Assembly (NCBI GenBank): GCA_018240015.1
Contig: JAFEGJ010000001.1
Span: forward strand, 178,250-242,249
Reading direction: 5' to 3'
DNA from: Verrucomicrobiota bacterium
GTDB taxonomy: Bacteria; Chlamydiota; Chlamydiia; Chlamydiales; Rhabdochlamydiaceae
DNA length: 64,000 nt
In this document: positions 8,683-17,122 of the stretch, piece by piece
How positions within the stretch are numbered: the first letter of the stretch is position 1
How the letters are laid out: each line of letters starts with the position of its first letter
Made by a program: the position numbers and the translations under genes
Notes under the pieces: generated by a model
Seen by the model: only the letters and a program-made list of their open reading frames with translations
Told to the model about the DNA's origin: nothing
The model's database searches: none

Positions 8683-9654
8683 ATGTCTTCCTGGAGAGCT
8701 ATTCAAAAAGAGAATTTTACGGACCATCAAAAACTGGCCCAGTTTTTGCAGATCGATCCTAAGCTCATTTGGAAAGATCGTAAATTCCCTCTCAACCTTC
8801 CGAAACGTCTAGCAGAAAAAATTGAAAAAGGATCTCTCGAAGACCCGATCCTTCGCCAGTTTTTGCCTAAGATAGAAGAAACCCACGAAGAACCAGGATT
8901 TTCTTTGGATGCAGTCGGTGATGTTCCTTCTCAGAGAACAGAGCGCCTTCTCCATAAATACCAAGGCAGGGCCCTCATACTCTCAACGAGCGCTTGCGTA
9001 ATGCATTGCCGTTTTTGTTTTCGAAAAAATTTTCCCTATGCCAAAGAAAAAACCGATTTTTCTGAAGAACTTGATGTGATTGCAAACGATAGTTCGATCG
9101 AAGAAGTATTACTGAGCGGAGGCGATCCTCTTTCTCTCGGTAACCAGGCACTCGAGGGACTTTTCCAAAAATTAAATGCTATCCCTCATGTCAAACGGAT
9201 CCGTTTCCATACCCGTTTTCCTATCGGTATCCCTGAAAGGATTGATTCTGAACTCCTTCGGATCTTTGCTCTATCTCGCGCGCAAATCTACTTCATTGTG
9301 CACTGTAACCACCCCCGAGAACTAGACGAACAAATCTTTAAATATTTAAGCGCTGTGCAGCGTCTAGGTATTCCTGTTCTCACTTCAACCGTCCTCTTGC
9401 GGGGCGTCAATGACAATGTAGGTGTTCTCAAAGAACTTTTCACTGTGTTTATCGATCACGGCATCTTACCTTACTGCATCAGTCAACTGGACAGAGTCAT
9501 GGGCATATCCCACTTTGAAGTTCCGATGGAAGAAGGAAAAAGATTGATGGCTGAACTTGCTAAGCAAATGCCAGGATATTCACTCCCTCGCTATGTGCAA
9601 GAAGTTGCCGGTGCACCGAGTAAAATTGCCATTACATACGTTGAAGAGTCTTAA
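8683..9654 (+). CDS. epmB: EF-P beta-lysylation radical SAM aminomutase (EpmB/YjeK type)
   Basis: KamA-family radical SAM enzyme with the CxxxCxxC cluster at Cys105, Cys109 and Cys112 (ACVMHCRFCFRK), the GGDPLSL SAM-binding motif and the downstream PLP-binding region. The 323-aa length is near that of E. coli EpmB (342 aa), shorter than true lysine 2,3-aminomutases, and supports a role in making (R)-beta-lysine for EF-P modification together with EpmA. No epmA or efp is in this window. It has no convincing Shine-Dalgarno and follows an extended -10 element closely. The 3' end overlaps the convergent argS by 23 bp. Confidence 0.85.
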   Translation: MSSWRAIQKENFTDHQKLAQFLQIDPKLIWKDRKFPLNLPKRLAEKIEKGSLEDPILRQFLPKIEETHEEPGFSLDAVGDVPSQRTERLLHKYQGRALILSTSACVMHCRFCFRKNFPYAKEKTDFSEELDVIANDSSIEEVLLSGGDPLSLGNQALEGLFQKLNAIPHVKRIRFHTRFPIGIPERIDSELLRIFALSRAQIYFIVHCNHPRELDEQIFKYLSAVQRLGIPVLTSTVLLRGVNDNVGVLKELFTVFIDHGILPYCISQLDRVMGISHFEVPMEEGKRLMAELAKQMPGYSLPRYVQEVAGAPSKIAITYVEES

Positions 9655-11356
9655 GGCCTAAAATTTCCAGGCCTTGTTTCAAAATACGTCCCGTCACTTC
9701 ACACAGGAGCAAACGACTCTCTTCTTTCGGATCTCCCTCGACGCGACAATCGCGGAAAAACGCATGAAATTTCTCTGCGAGATTATAGAGATATTCTGCG
9801 AGGCGATGGGGAATAAGATCCTGCGCCACAACATCCAGCGTCTCTCCAAATTGCCTTAGGTGCAGTGCGAGAGCAATCTCGGTGGGATGTTGCAGCTCGA
9901 TGGGGGCTTTGATCGCGGATATTTCTTTGCCTACTTTTCGTTTAATACTTTGGATGCGCACGTAGGCGTACAGAAGAAACGCGGCGGTATTGCCTTCAAA
10001 GCGCAGCATCCGTTCGTAGCTAAAGAGATAGTCTTTGATGCGGTGGCAGGAAAGATCGGCATATTTTACGGCATCGATGCCCAAAACTTGGGCCATTTCT
10101 GTGAGTTCGCTCTCTGTTGCATCAGGAAGGCGCTCCTGAAGAATTTTCCGCGCATGCGTGGTGGCTTCGAGAAGAAGATCGATGAGTTTTTCGGTCTGGC
10201 CCGAGCGCGTTTTGAATTTTTTCCCATCGGGACCCAGAACGACGCCAAAAGCGACATGTTCAGCATGTGTTTTTTTAGGGTCGAGGTAGCCGGCTTTTTC
10301 GGCGGCTTTGAAAAGCATCTGAAAGTGAAGACCTTGTCCGGCATCGACGACATAGATGATACGATCGGCTCTTTCCTCTTCGATCCGCTGACGAATGGCT
10401 GCCATATCGGTCGTATCGTAGTTATAACCACCGTCGGATTTTTGGATGATAATCGGGAGGGGTTTTCCACCCTGTCCTTCAAATCCTTCTAAGTAGATAC
10501 ATTTTGCGCCTTCGGAAAGGGTGATCATGCCCCGCTTTTCTAGGTCGGTGACGACGGCAGGTAAAACAGGATTGTAGAAAGACTCGCCTCGCTCCTCAAT
10601 CTTGACATCGAGCAGATCGTAGATCTCTTGGAAACCTTTGCGCGAGATGGCGCAGATCATCTCCCACGCAGCGAGGGCCGCTTCATCGCCCCCTTGCAAC
10701 TTGACGACAGCGAGCTGAGCTCTCTTTTTAAATTCGGGATCTTTGTCAAATTGCTCTTTAGCCGCGCGGTACCAACCCATGAGTTGAGATAGATCGGCTT
10801 TTTTTTTGCCCACTAAAACGTCGGCATGGTGCTCACGCATGAAAGCGATGAGCATGCCAAATTGTGTGCCCCAGTCGCCGATGTGGTTGAGACGCAAAAC
10901 ATCATGTCCAAGAAACTCGAATACCCTTGCAAGCGCGTCACCAATGATCGTCGAACGAAGATGGCCGACGTGGAGCTCTTTGGCGACGTTGGGAGAAGAA
11001 AATTCGACGATGATTTTTTGGGGCAGAACAGGCGCGACGCCCAAACGAGAATCTTTAAGAATAGTGCTAAGCTGCGACTCTAAAAACTTCGGATTGATCG
11101 TAAAGTTGATGAAACCAGGACCTGCTACATCGATCTTAGAGACGAGGTCGCCGCAGTCAAATGCCGCTACCGTCTTACTGGCGATCTCTCGGGGATTTTT
11201 GCCCAGCTGCTTACCGATTTTAAGGGCGCTATTGCACTGATAATCGCCGAACTGAGGCTGCGTGCTCTGGGTGATTTCGACATCAAATTCTTCACCTAGC
11301 GCTTTTGTAAGTGCTGTCTTGACTTTTCTTTCGAGAAGAGTTTGCAGGTTATCCAT
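9632..11356 (-). CDS. argS: Arginyl-tRNA synthetase
   Basis: Class I synthetase for tRNA-Arg. The HIGH motif is KELHVGHLRS at about residues 118-127, and the KMSKS position reads GKKFKTRSG, the reduced form common in ArgRS. The C-terminal DALR anticodon-binding domain ends the protein (LAEYLYNLAEKFHAFF). The start chosen is ATG 11356 (MDNLQTLLERKV), giving 574 aa, the usual ArgRS length; the frame is open further upstream (to 11476), but that part lies inside the leucine dehydrogenase gene and does not match ArgRS. It overlaps the upstream ldh by 8 bp. Confidence 0.96.
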   Translation of the reverse strand: MDNLQTLLERKVKTALTKALGEEFDVEITQSTQPQFGDYQCNSALKIGKQLGKNPREIASKTVAAFDCGDLVSKIDVAGPGFINFTINPKFLESQLSTILKDSRLGVAPVLPQKIIVEFSSPNVAKELHVGHLRSTIIGDALARVFEFLGHDVLRLNHIGDWGTQFGMLIAFMREHHADVLVGKKKADLSQLMGWYRAAKEQFDKDPEFKKRAQLAVVKLQGGDEAALAAWEMICAISRKGFQEIYDLLDVKIEERGESFYNPVLPAVVTDLEKRGMITLSEGAKCIYLEGFEGQGGKPLPIIIQKSDGGYNYDTTDMAAIRQRIEEERADRIIYVVDAGQGLHFQMLFKAAEKAGYLDPKKTHAEHVAFGVVLGPDGKKFKTRSGQTEKLIDLLLEATTHARKILQERLPDATESELTEMAQVLGIDAVKYADLSCHRIKDYLFSYERMLRFEGNTAAFLLYAYVRIQSIKRKVGKEISAIKAPIELQHPTEIALALHLRQFGETLDVVAQDLIPHRLAEYLYNLAEKFHAFFRDCRVEGDPKEESRLLLCEVTGRILKQGLEILGLKTLQRM

Positions 11357-12458
11357 TTTTATAATGGTGGTAAACAGGGGGATGCTCGCGTTTGCCAAGT
11401 CCACTTTCAAGGCGATGATCACAAAGCGCAACAGCTGCCTTGTGCGTCGAATAGTTGTTTTTATCCGCCATAGCAAAAATATCTAGAAGACTCTGATAAA
11501 TGGCATCAACCTTGTCGCGTGCCGTTTTGGGATTATAGCCTCCGGGCAAAAGTTCATTAGCAACATTAATCAGTCCTCCACCATTGATCACAAAATCGGG
11601 CGCGTAGAGGATGCCTCGCTTTCTTAATAGATCTCCATCACTTTCTTCGAGGAGTTGGTTGTTAGCGCAACCCGCCACAACCTTGCAATTGAGCTGAGGA
11701 ATGGTCTTAGAATTAATAGTACCGCCAAGAGCACAAGGAGCCAGCACGTCGCACTTGGCTTGTAAAATATCCTCGGTGGGACACGCTACTGCGCCGTACT
11801 GCTTTGCAAGGCGCTGCGTTTTTTGCCAATCGATATCGCTCACGATCAGCTTCGCACCATGCCAAAAAAGATGTTCTAAGAGAAGTGAGCCCACAGCTCC
11901 AAGACCTTGAATGGCTATTACTTTGCCAGCGACGGAGTCCGAGCCAAATTGATGCTTAAGCGCTGCTTGAATACCCCGGAACGTTCCCCAGGCGGTAAAG
12001 TGGGAAGGATTTCCGCTGCTTTTTTCATGGACAAGACCCACTACATAGGGGGTTCTTTCACCGATAATAGCGACATCTGCCGTCGTACAGCCGACATCTT
12101 CAGCCGCTGTGTAGATGCCACCCAGTTGATGGATAGCATCGGCAAAGGATTGGAGCATTTCAGGAGTCTTTGTTTTTGCGCTCGCAAAAATCACACTTTT
12201 GCCGCCCCCGAGGCCCACATCGACGATGGCCGACTTATAGGTCATTCCGCGCGCGAGACGCGTTACATCGGTAAGGGCCTCCTCCATTGTTTGGTAGGGA
12301 AAAATGCGCGTACCTCCGAGAGCAGGACCCAGAGTCGTATTATGAATACAAATAATCGCTTTTAGTCCAACGGACGGGTCCGTGACATAATAGACCTTCT
12401 CAAATCCATCGACTTTAAGCTCTTCTAAAGAAAGAGTTTGCTCTAAAATTTTTGTCAT
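11349..12458 (-). CDS. ldh: Leucine dehydrogenase (Glu/Leu/Phe/Val dehydrogenase family)
   Basis: NAD-dependent oxidative deaminase of branched-chain amino acids. The family motif GLGGGKSV carries the catalytic Lys, and the Rossmann fold begins GKVIAIQGLGAVGS. At 369 aa it is the size of Bacillus leucine dehydrogenase. Chlamydia has a homologue annotated ldh (CT773). The start is set by GGAGGAG 7 bp before ATG 12458, and a sigma70-like promoter lies directly upstream. argS follows with an 8-bp overlap, so both are likely co-transcribed. Confidence 0.92.
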   Translation of the reverse strand: MTKILEQTLSLEELKVDGFEKVYYVTDPSVGLKAIICIHNTTLGPALGGTRIFPYQTMEEALTDVTRLARGMTYKSAIVDVGLGGGKSVIFASAKTKTPEMLQSFADAIHQLGGIYTAAEDVGCTTADVAIIGERTPYVVGLVHEKSSGNPSHFTAWGTFRGIQAALKHQFGSDSVAGKVIAIQGLGAVGSLLLEHLFWHGAKLIVSDIDWQKTQRLAKQYGAVACPTEDILQAKCDVLAPCALGGTINSKTIPQLNCKVVAGCANNQLLEESDGDLLRKRGILYAPDFVINGGGLINVANELLPGGYNPKTARDKVDAIYQSLLDIFAMADKNNYSTHKAAVALCDHRLESGLGKREHPPVYHHYKNG

Positions 12459-12478
12459 AATACTCCTCCAAATAAGCT

Positions 12479-12507
12479 ATAATACCAATCTCGGCTGGCT
12501 AAATCAA
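12479..12507 (-). promoter_or_regulatory. Sigma70-type promoter of ldh-argS
   Basis: On the reverse strand TTGATT (12507-12502), a 17-bp spacer and TATTAT (12484-12479) form a good -35/-10 pair. The predicted start is about 14 bp downstream of the -10's upstream edge, leaving a short leader that contains GGAGGAG before ATG 12458. The opposite strand of this gap must also contain the promoter of the DUF2709 gene, which is less obvious. Confidence 0.6.
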
Positions 12508-12568
12508 CCCTTGAATCATATAGGGGTTATAAGGTACTCTGGATCTCTTTAAGCTATAGTGAGGCCCG

Positions 12569-13288
12569 ATGACGATTGATATTTCTGCTCATTTAAAGGA
12601 AGAGCTTTTACAATTTCTAAAGAAAAACCGCAAAGCGGACTTAATCACCACCTATCTTTACTTTCTCGAGAAAAAATACCACGTTCGCCCTGTCCTTTTT
12701 GCCCGTGAAAAAACAATTTACCAAAGCCAAGAGGATCTCATTAAGAAACTTGAGTCTCAAGGAAAGCTTTGGCGCGAAACCGAAATCAAAATCCAATTCG
12801 GCCAGCAAAGCGTCAACGAACAGACAAAGAAAATTTATATTTGTCCTTTTACCGGCAAAGTTTTTGGCGATAACACCCATCCCAATCCCCAAGATGCGAT
12901 TTACGATTGGGTCTCCTCTTGCCCTGAAAATACCGAGCGCTCGAGCGGTCTGCGTGTAAAACGTTTTTTTGTTTCCGAAGATCCTGAGGTAATTAAAAAT
13001 TATATTATCAAACAAAAAGAGCCTATCACCAAAATAGTCTATTCTTCCGCTGTGACGGGCAAACTCTTCAATAGCAAGCAAGCCGTCATTGAGGATTTCA
13101 TTAAAAACCAACTGCGCTCGATGGAACTTGTTGAAGTTCCTAACCAAAACCGGTACCAAATCGAAGAGCACTTTCTCTCGTTCATTCAAACGCAGCTCGA
13201 CGAAGGGAAAATTTCAGCCTTCGTAGAAACGATCTCGGATATTAAAGAACTTGCCCCTTATGTCGAACACTGGCTCGAAGAGGCTTAA
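12569..13288 (+). CDS. DUF2709 family protein (CT538-like)
   Basis: A 239-aa cytosolic protein that I recognise as the chlamydial DUF2709 family, of unknown function; in C. trachomatis the homologue (CT538) likewise sits beside tsaE and a dnaQ-like gene. Visible features are a repeated pattern of an aromatic-rich CPFTGKVFG-type and SSAVTGKLFNS-type loop (around residues 92 and 158), suggesting two related small domains. There is no signal peptide. The 3' end overlaps tsaE by 29 bp, so the genes are likely coupled. Confidence 0.8.
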   Translation: MTIDISAHLKEELLQFLKKNRKADLITTYLYFLEKKYHVRPVLFAREKTIYQSQEDLIKKLESQGKLWRETEIKIQFGQQSVNEQTKKIYICPFTGKVFGDNTHPNPQDAIYDWVSSCPENTERSSGLRVKRFFVSEDPEVIKNYIIKQKEPITKIVYSSAVTGKLFNSKQAVIEDFIKNQLRSMELVEVPNQNRYQIEEHFLSFIQTQLDEGKISAFVETISDIKELAPYVEHWLEEA

Positions 13289-13703
13289 TATTAACTCCTC
13301 CTCTGCCGAAGAAACCGAGCATCAAGGGTTTCTCCTCGGAAAACGTGTAAAACATGGTTCAGTTGTTGCTCTCTTCGGAGACTTAGGAGCTGGCAAAACA
13401 ACATTCGTTAAAGGATTTGTGCAAGGAGCCTCTTCTCACACTGTTAATGATGTGACCAGCCCAACATTTACTTATCTTCAGATCTACCCACCTGTCTATC
13501 ATTTTGATCTCTACCGCCTTCGCTCGGAAAGCGATTTCTTAGGCATGGGATTTGATGAATATTTTTCACCCGATAACATCTGCTGCATCGAATGGTCGGA
13601 AAAAATCCCCTCGCTTCTCCCTCAGCACACCATCCGCGTTCATTTAACGCATGCGGGAGAAGACAAACGTCTCATTGAAATTGAGGGGCCGTGGGAGAAT
13701 TAA
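13260..13703 (+). CDS. tsaE: tRNA threonylcarbamoyladenosine biosynthesis ATPase TsaE
   Basis: P-loop ATPase (formerly YjeE) that works with TsaB and TsaD to make t6A37 on ANN-decoding tRNAs. The Walker A is GDLGAGKTT, followed by the family motifs SPTFTYLQIY, HFDLYRL and CIEWSEK. The start is ATG 13260 (147 aa); a TTG at 13251 is an alternative. The gene overlaps the DUF2709 gene by 29 bp and the exonuclease gene by 13 bp. Confidence 0.92.
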   Translation: MSNTGSKRLNINSSSAEETEHQGFLLGKRVKHGSVVALFGDLGAGKTTFVKGFVQGASSHTVNDVTSPTFTYLQIYPPVYHFDLYRLRSESDFLGMGFDEYFSPDNICCIEWSEKIPSLLPQHTIRVHLTHAGEDKRLIEIEGPWEN

Positions 13704-14440
13704 AGAACACCACCTTTGTTTGTCTCGACTGTGAGACCACCGGACTCGAGCCCAAAACCGATCGCATCATCGAAATTGCAGCGGCTACCTTTACTTTCTC
13801 CGACACCTTGGATCTCTTCGAAACACTCGTCGATCCTCAGTGTCCCATTCCCGAAAGCTCGATTGCCATCCACCACATCACTCCTGATATGCTCGAAGGC
13901 AAACCCAAAATTCACGAAGTTCTTCCCCTGCTTTTCACGTTTGTCGACAATTACATCTTCGTGGGTCACGGCATAGAGCTCGATCTTGCTTTCATCCGAG
14001 CTGAATCCAAACGCCACCAAATTCCCTGTCCTCTCGAACGAACTTCTTCCATCGATACATTAAGACTCGCTCGCCTCTACGGCGAGAGTCCCACAAATTC
14101 TCTCGAGCGGCTGCGCCAACACTTCAACATCGAGCCCGAAGGCGCCCACCGCGCCATGAGCGATGTGACCGTCAACATCAGCGTCTTCAAATATCTCGCT
14201 CAAAACTTCAAAACCACCGAGCAGATTTTCGAGCGCCTCAAAAAACCGATCCTTCTCAAGACCATGCCTCTGGGCAAATACAAAGGTCGTCCCTTCAATG
14301 AAATTCCCCAAGAATATCTCGAGTGGGCCATCAGAGGGGATTTCGACATGGACCTGCGCTACTCTATCCACACCGAGCTACAAAAGCGTCGCAAAGGAAC
14401 TCAATTTTCCCAAGCCTCTAATCCTTTTGCGAATTTATAA
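13691..14440 (+). CDS. DnaQ-like DEDDh 3'-5' exonuclease with C-terminal DUF3820-like segment
   Basis: The exonuclease motifs are Exo I LDCETTGLEP (Asp and Glu metal ligands), Exo II FVGHGIELDLAFI and Exo III HRAMSDV, typical of DEDDh proofreading or RNase T-like exonucleases. The C-terminal 60 residues (MPLGKYKGRPFNEIP, YLEWAI) resemble the DUF3820 module found in some DnaQ-like proteins. The start is GTG 13691, with GAGGGG just upstream. It is the third gene of the DUF2709-tsaE-dnaQ string also found in Chlamydia. Its last 75 bp (14366-14440) recur at 17138-17212 as part of a chimeric mini-ORF. Confidence 0.85.
   Translation: MGELKNTTFVCLDCETTGLEPKTDRIIEIAAATFTFSDTLDLFETLVDPQCPIPESSIAIHHITPDMLEGKPKIHEVLPLLFTFVDNYIFVGHGIELDLAFIRAESKRHQIPCPLERTSSIDTLRLARLYGESPTNSLERLRQHFNIEPEGAHRAMSDVTVNISVFKYLAQNFKTTEQIFERLKKPILLKTMPLGKYKGRPFNEIPQEYLEWAIRGDFDMDLRYSIHTELQKRRKGTQFSQASNPFANL
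14366..14440 (+). repeat. Direct repeat copy 1: 3' end of dnaQ-like gene
   Basis: This 75-bp stretch, from the ATC codon before HTELQKRRKG to the stop, is repeated at 17138-17212 with 69 of 75 bases identical. The six differences fall in five codons (CGT/CGC, GGA/GGG, TCC/TCG, GCG/GCC, TTA/CTT) and are all synonymous. Confidence 0.95.
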
Positions 14441-15383
14441 GGTCTAATGCTTGATAGGCTTGGATAGCAATTTGCAAATCTTGAATCGCCACACCTGTTA
14501 AATCAGCGATAGTGATTTGATCATCGCTTGTTCTTCTAAGTTCGGGATTTAAAATAGCCTCTCCTATCTCAATCATCTGTTTTTCTTGGATCAAACCTTT
14601 TTGCAATGCATAAGAGGTGTCGCCAACCAGAGCACATTGTCTGCGGCTGTCCACAAAAATGTGATCTGCCTTCGTAAAAATAAAGGGATCCAGTTCTTGC
14701 TTTCCTACATCGTCCGCACCCACTGCGGTAATATGCGTCCCTGCTCTAATTTGATGTGCAAAAAGAAGGGGGTGGGCAGAGGTGGTAGTCGTAACGATTA
14801 AATTGCAAGAGGCCGTCAGTTCATCTAAATCCTTTGCCACGCTCATTTGAAAGTCCTGCAGATCGGGATGGTTACAGAATTGACGCGCTTTGGCTGCATC
14901 TCTTCCCCATACCATGACTTGCCGGCAAGACGTTGCAAATTTAAGCCATTGTAGCTGATAAAAAGCCTGGGCCCCGGTTCCAACAATACCAATACTCGTG
15001 ACATTTGTAGGAGCAAGGTATTTAGCTGTGACAGCTCCAGCGGCGGCTGTTCTGATATCCGTAAGATACCCTTTGTCGAGCAATAGAGCCATGGTTTCGC
15101 CCGTTTTTTTATCAAACAAGATCATCAATCCGTTATTGGACGGAAGACCTATTTGGGGATTATGGGAGAAACCCGATGCAATTTTCACTACATAATAATC
15201 TCCCTTTTTGGCAAAGCCGTATTTGATGTGGCAATCCCCTGGGGGATCCTCGAAATGTAGGGCTGCAGGAGAGGGGATGACCGCTTCTCCTTGGCTATAA
15301 ATCGAAAAGCTCTCCTCAATAGCCTTTAAAATTGCTGAGTAGTCAACAGCTTCTTCGATTTCATCTCGATAAAAAATCTTCAT
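14418..15383 (-). CDS. Ornithine cyclodeaminase / mu-crystallin family protein
   Basis: NAD(P)-binding protein of the ornithine cyclodeaminase family (321 aa), with the Rossmann motif SIGIVGTGAQA at about residues 130-140 and the substrate-site region VKIASGF and DIRTAAAG. Family members include ornithine cyclodeaminase, alanine dehydrogenase, ketimine reductases and EutC of ectoine breakdown, so the substrate is open. It starts 4 bp into the end of the upstream threonine-dehydratase-like gene (coupled), and its 3' end overlaps the dnaQ-like gene by 23 bp. Operon context suggests amino-acid racemisation or deamination followed by reduction. Confidence 0.85.
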   Translation of the reverse strand: MKIFYRDEIEEAVDYSAILKAIEESFSIYSQGEAVIPSPAALHFEDPPGDCHIKYGFAKKGDYYVVKIASGFSHNPQIGLPSNNGLMILFDKKTGETMALLLDKGYLTDIRTAAAGAVTAKYLAPTNVTSIGIVGTGAQAFYQLQWLKFATSCRQVMVWGRDAAKARQFCNHPDLQDFQMSVAKDLDELTASCNLIVTTTTSAHPLLFAHQIRAGTHITAVGADDVGKQELDPFIFTKADHIFVDSRRQCALVGDTSYALQKGLIQEKQMIEIGEAILNPELRRTSDDQITIADLTGVAIQDLQIAIQAYQALDLINSQKD

Positions 15384-16354
15384 TCTTTTTTCCTGGTTAT
15401 GATTTGTTGTAATGTCCCATAATTTACGTTACGACCTGACAATACTATCACGGTGGGTCCCTCTAATTTCTTTATCCGCGAAAACAGGCAGCTAGCGATG
15501 ACAACAGCGGAAGAAGGTTCAATTAAATATTGATGATTTTCAAGCATCCAACGGACTCCTTCAATGAGTTCTTCTTCTGAGACCAGCGCAACATCACTAA
15601 CGCGATCCTTCAAAATGCCAAAACATTTTTCTCCTATTCCCCCTTCGATAGCTCCCGCAAGAGTCTCAACTGCGGGAAGCCGTGTCATCGCTTGTCCTTT
15701 TTGCAAAGAAAGATGGAGGGCTGGTGAATCTTGATGTTGACATCCAATAATTCTCGCTTGTGGATTTTTCTCTTTTACGTAATAGGCAAAACCAGCCGAA
15801 AGACCACCCCCACCAACAGGTATAAGAAAGTTGCGAGCCTCTGGTAAATCGGTTAACACCTCATGTGCCAGTGATCCTCCATTACTCGCCATGATCCTAA
15901 CGTCATCAAACGCCGAAATAAGATGCTGCTCGGTTTTTGCTACCTGCTTGAGTGCCCAGTCATACGTGTCGTCGTATCCAGAAAAAGGTGATTTGATGAC
16001 CTCTGCACCCAGTTTCTTAATTTTTTCGTATTTTGCCACGTCTACGCTACTAGGAACGTAGATAGTACAGGGGATGCCTAGTTTTTGAGCTGCATAGGCA
16101 ACACCCAACCCATGGTTTCCTGCAGAACATGCGGCTACTCCTTTTTTTGTTTCTAAAGAGGTGAGAGTAGACAGATAAAAAAGACCTCCCCGAATTTTAA
16201 AAGATCCTGTTGTTTGCAGAAATTCCAACTTAAAATAGATTGGAACTTTCATCCGATCAGAAAGGACTGGAGAATATTCGAGCGGAGTTCTACGGATTTT
16301 GCCCTCTAAAAAAGAAACGGCTTGTTGAATTAATGGTAAACTTAATTGATGCAC
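15380..16354 (-). CDS. Threonine dehydratase / serine racemase family PLP enzyme
   Basis: Fold-type II PLP enzyme of 324 aa. The PLP Lys lies in TGSFKIRGG (about residues 49-57), the phosphate-binding glycine loop is PVGGGGLSAG, and SAGNHGLGVAYAA is also conserved. There is no C-terminal ACT regulatory domain, so this resembles catabolic threonine dehydratase, serine racemase or EutB rather than biosynthetic IlvA. GTG 16354 is used as start, just after AAGGAAG. It is coupled to the ornithine-cyclodeaminase-like gene downstream and lies 1 bp after the regulator gene, so the three form one operon. Confidence 0.87.
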   Translation of the reverse strand: MHQLSLPLIQQAVSFLEGKIRRTPLEYSPVLSDRMKVPIYFKLEFLQTTGSFKIRGGLFYLSTLTSLETKKGVAACSAGNHGLGVAYAAQKLGIPCTIYVPSSVDVAKYEKIKKLGAEVIKSPFSGYDDTYDWALKQVAKTEQHLISAFDDVRIMASNGGSLAHEVLTDLPEARNFLIPVGGGGLSAGFAYYVKEKNPQARIIGCQHQDSPALHLSLQKGQAMTRLPAVETLAGAIEGGIGEKCFGILKDRVSDVALVSEEELIEGVRWMLENHQYLIEPSSAVVIASCLFSRIKKLEGPTVIVLSGRNVNYGTLQQIITRKKE

Positions 16355-16355
16355 A

Positions 16356-16967
16356 TTATACTTCCTTTTTCAAATAATTATAAATCGAAGCTCGTGAAAT
16401 CCCTAAGACGTCTGCTACATACAAGATGCTATTTTTTGCTTGGAAAGCACCGTCATTTTGTAAGGTTTGAATGAGTTTTTGTTTTTTTGCTCTATCTCTC
16501 TTCAATGTTAACATGGATATTCCTTGCTGCTGTAAGTAAGCAGAAATATAAACATTTATTTTTTCCCTCCAATCTTCAGCAAAAAGCAATTTAGGTTGCG
16601 ACTGGGGAGTTACTTGCATCCATTTCAGAATGAAGTCATGAATTTCATCCCATTTAGACAAATCGATGTTGATACAAAAAAGACCTATAGGTTTTCCCTT
16701 AGCATTCTTAATAATTGCTGTGACTGATTTCATCTTTCCTCCATTCCAGTTTGTTTTGGGATAGGGAGGAATGATGTCTTTGTACCGAGAGAGATCGCCT
16801 AGCTCCTGCAAGAGGGATTCATCTCCCGGCTTTCTTTTAGAAAGATTATTGAAAACGGCCTTAATACGGCCCCGTCTCAAATCATGAATGACCACTTCTA
16901 CAAATGGATGGAATAGCATCGTGACCGCTTGGGCGATCGGTGTATATTGACTCCATTCTTTTGTCAT
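16356..16967 (-). CDS. YheO/DauR-like transcriptional regulator (PAS-like plus HTH)
   Basis: A 203-aa protein with an N-terminal YheO-type PAS-like domain (TPIAQAVTMLFHPFVEVVIH, GKPIGLFCINIDLS) and a C-terminal HTH (VADVLGISRASIYNYLKK). This is the architecture of DauR, the repressor of D-arginine catabolism. It is the first gene of an operon with a threonine-dehydratase-like and an ornithine-cyclodeaminase-like enzyme and probably controls it in response to an amino acid. The ATG at 16967 follows GGTAGGG. The upstream region carries three TAGAC/GTCTA half-sites. Confidence 0.85.
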   Translation of the reverse strand: MTKEWSQYTPIAQAVTMLFHPFVEVVIHDLRRGRIKAVFNNLSKRKPGDESLLQELGDLSRYKDIIPPYPKTNWNGGKMKSVTAIIKNAKGKPIGLFCINIDLSKWDEIHDFILKWMQVTPQSQPKLLFAEDWREKINVYISAYLQQQGISMLTLKRDRAKKQKLIQTLQNDGAFQAKNSILYVADVLGISRASIYNYLKKEV

Positions 16968-16982
16968 GTTCCCTACCTTTTC

Positions 16983-17017
16983 TAGACGTTTTAGTCTAAT
17001 TTGGATTATTTTGTCTA
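16983..17017 (-). promoter_or_regulatory. Repeated TAGAC/GTCTA half-sites at putative regulator promoter
   Basis: Upstream of the YheO-like gene the plus strand reads TAGAC (16983-16987), six bases, GTCTA (16994-16998), then 14 bases and GTCTA again (17013-17017). On the reverse strand these overlap a possible promoter, TAGACA, 18 bp, TAAAAC. The arrangement is what an autoregulatory operator would look like. The half-sites are visible; their binding by the YheO-like protein is inference. Confidence 0.4.
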
Positions 17018-17088
17018 TATTTATTTAAATGATTAGCTATCTGTGCCTTAAGCAGCTTCGACCTATTTCGGTTTGAGTAAATTTGCAC

Positions 17089-17116
17089 TTGAAAAACAAT
17101 CAAGACAAGCTAAACT
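17089..17116 (+). promoter_or_regulatory. Duplicated pgk-type promoter in front of the chimeric mini-ORF
   Basis: TTGAAA (17089-17094), a 16-bp spacer and TAAACT (17111-17116) precede ATG 17123. The same arrangement with the same distances precedes pgk (17861-17888). Both hexamers are identical between the copies while the spacer has diverged, which supports calling them promoters. Confidence 0.5.
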
Positions 17117-17122
17117 AAAGAA

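Noticed and set aside
9860-10492. Plus-strand open frame of 210 codons opposite argS
   Set aside because: Antisense to conserved ArgRS sequence; no ribosome-binding site or domain.
11357-11476. N-terminal extension of argS
   Set aside because: The extra 40 codons are encoded within the end of ldh and do not resemble ArgRS; ATG 11356 gives the normal length.
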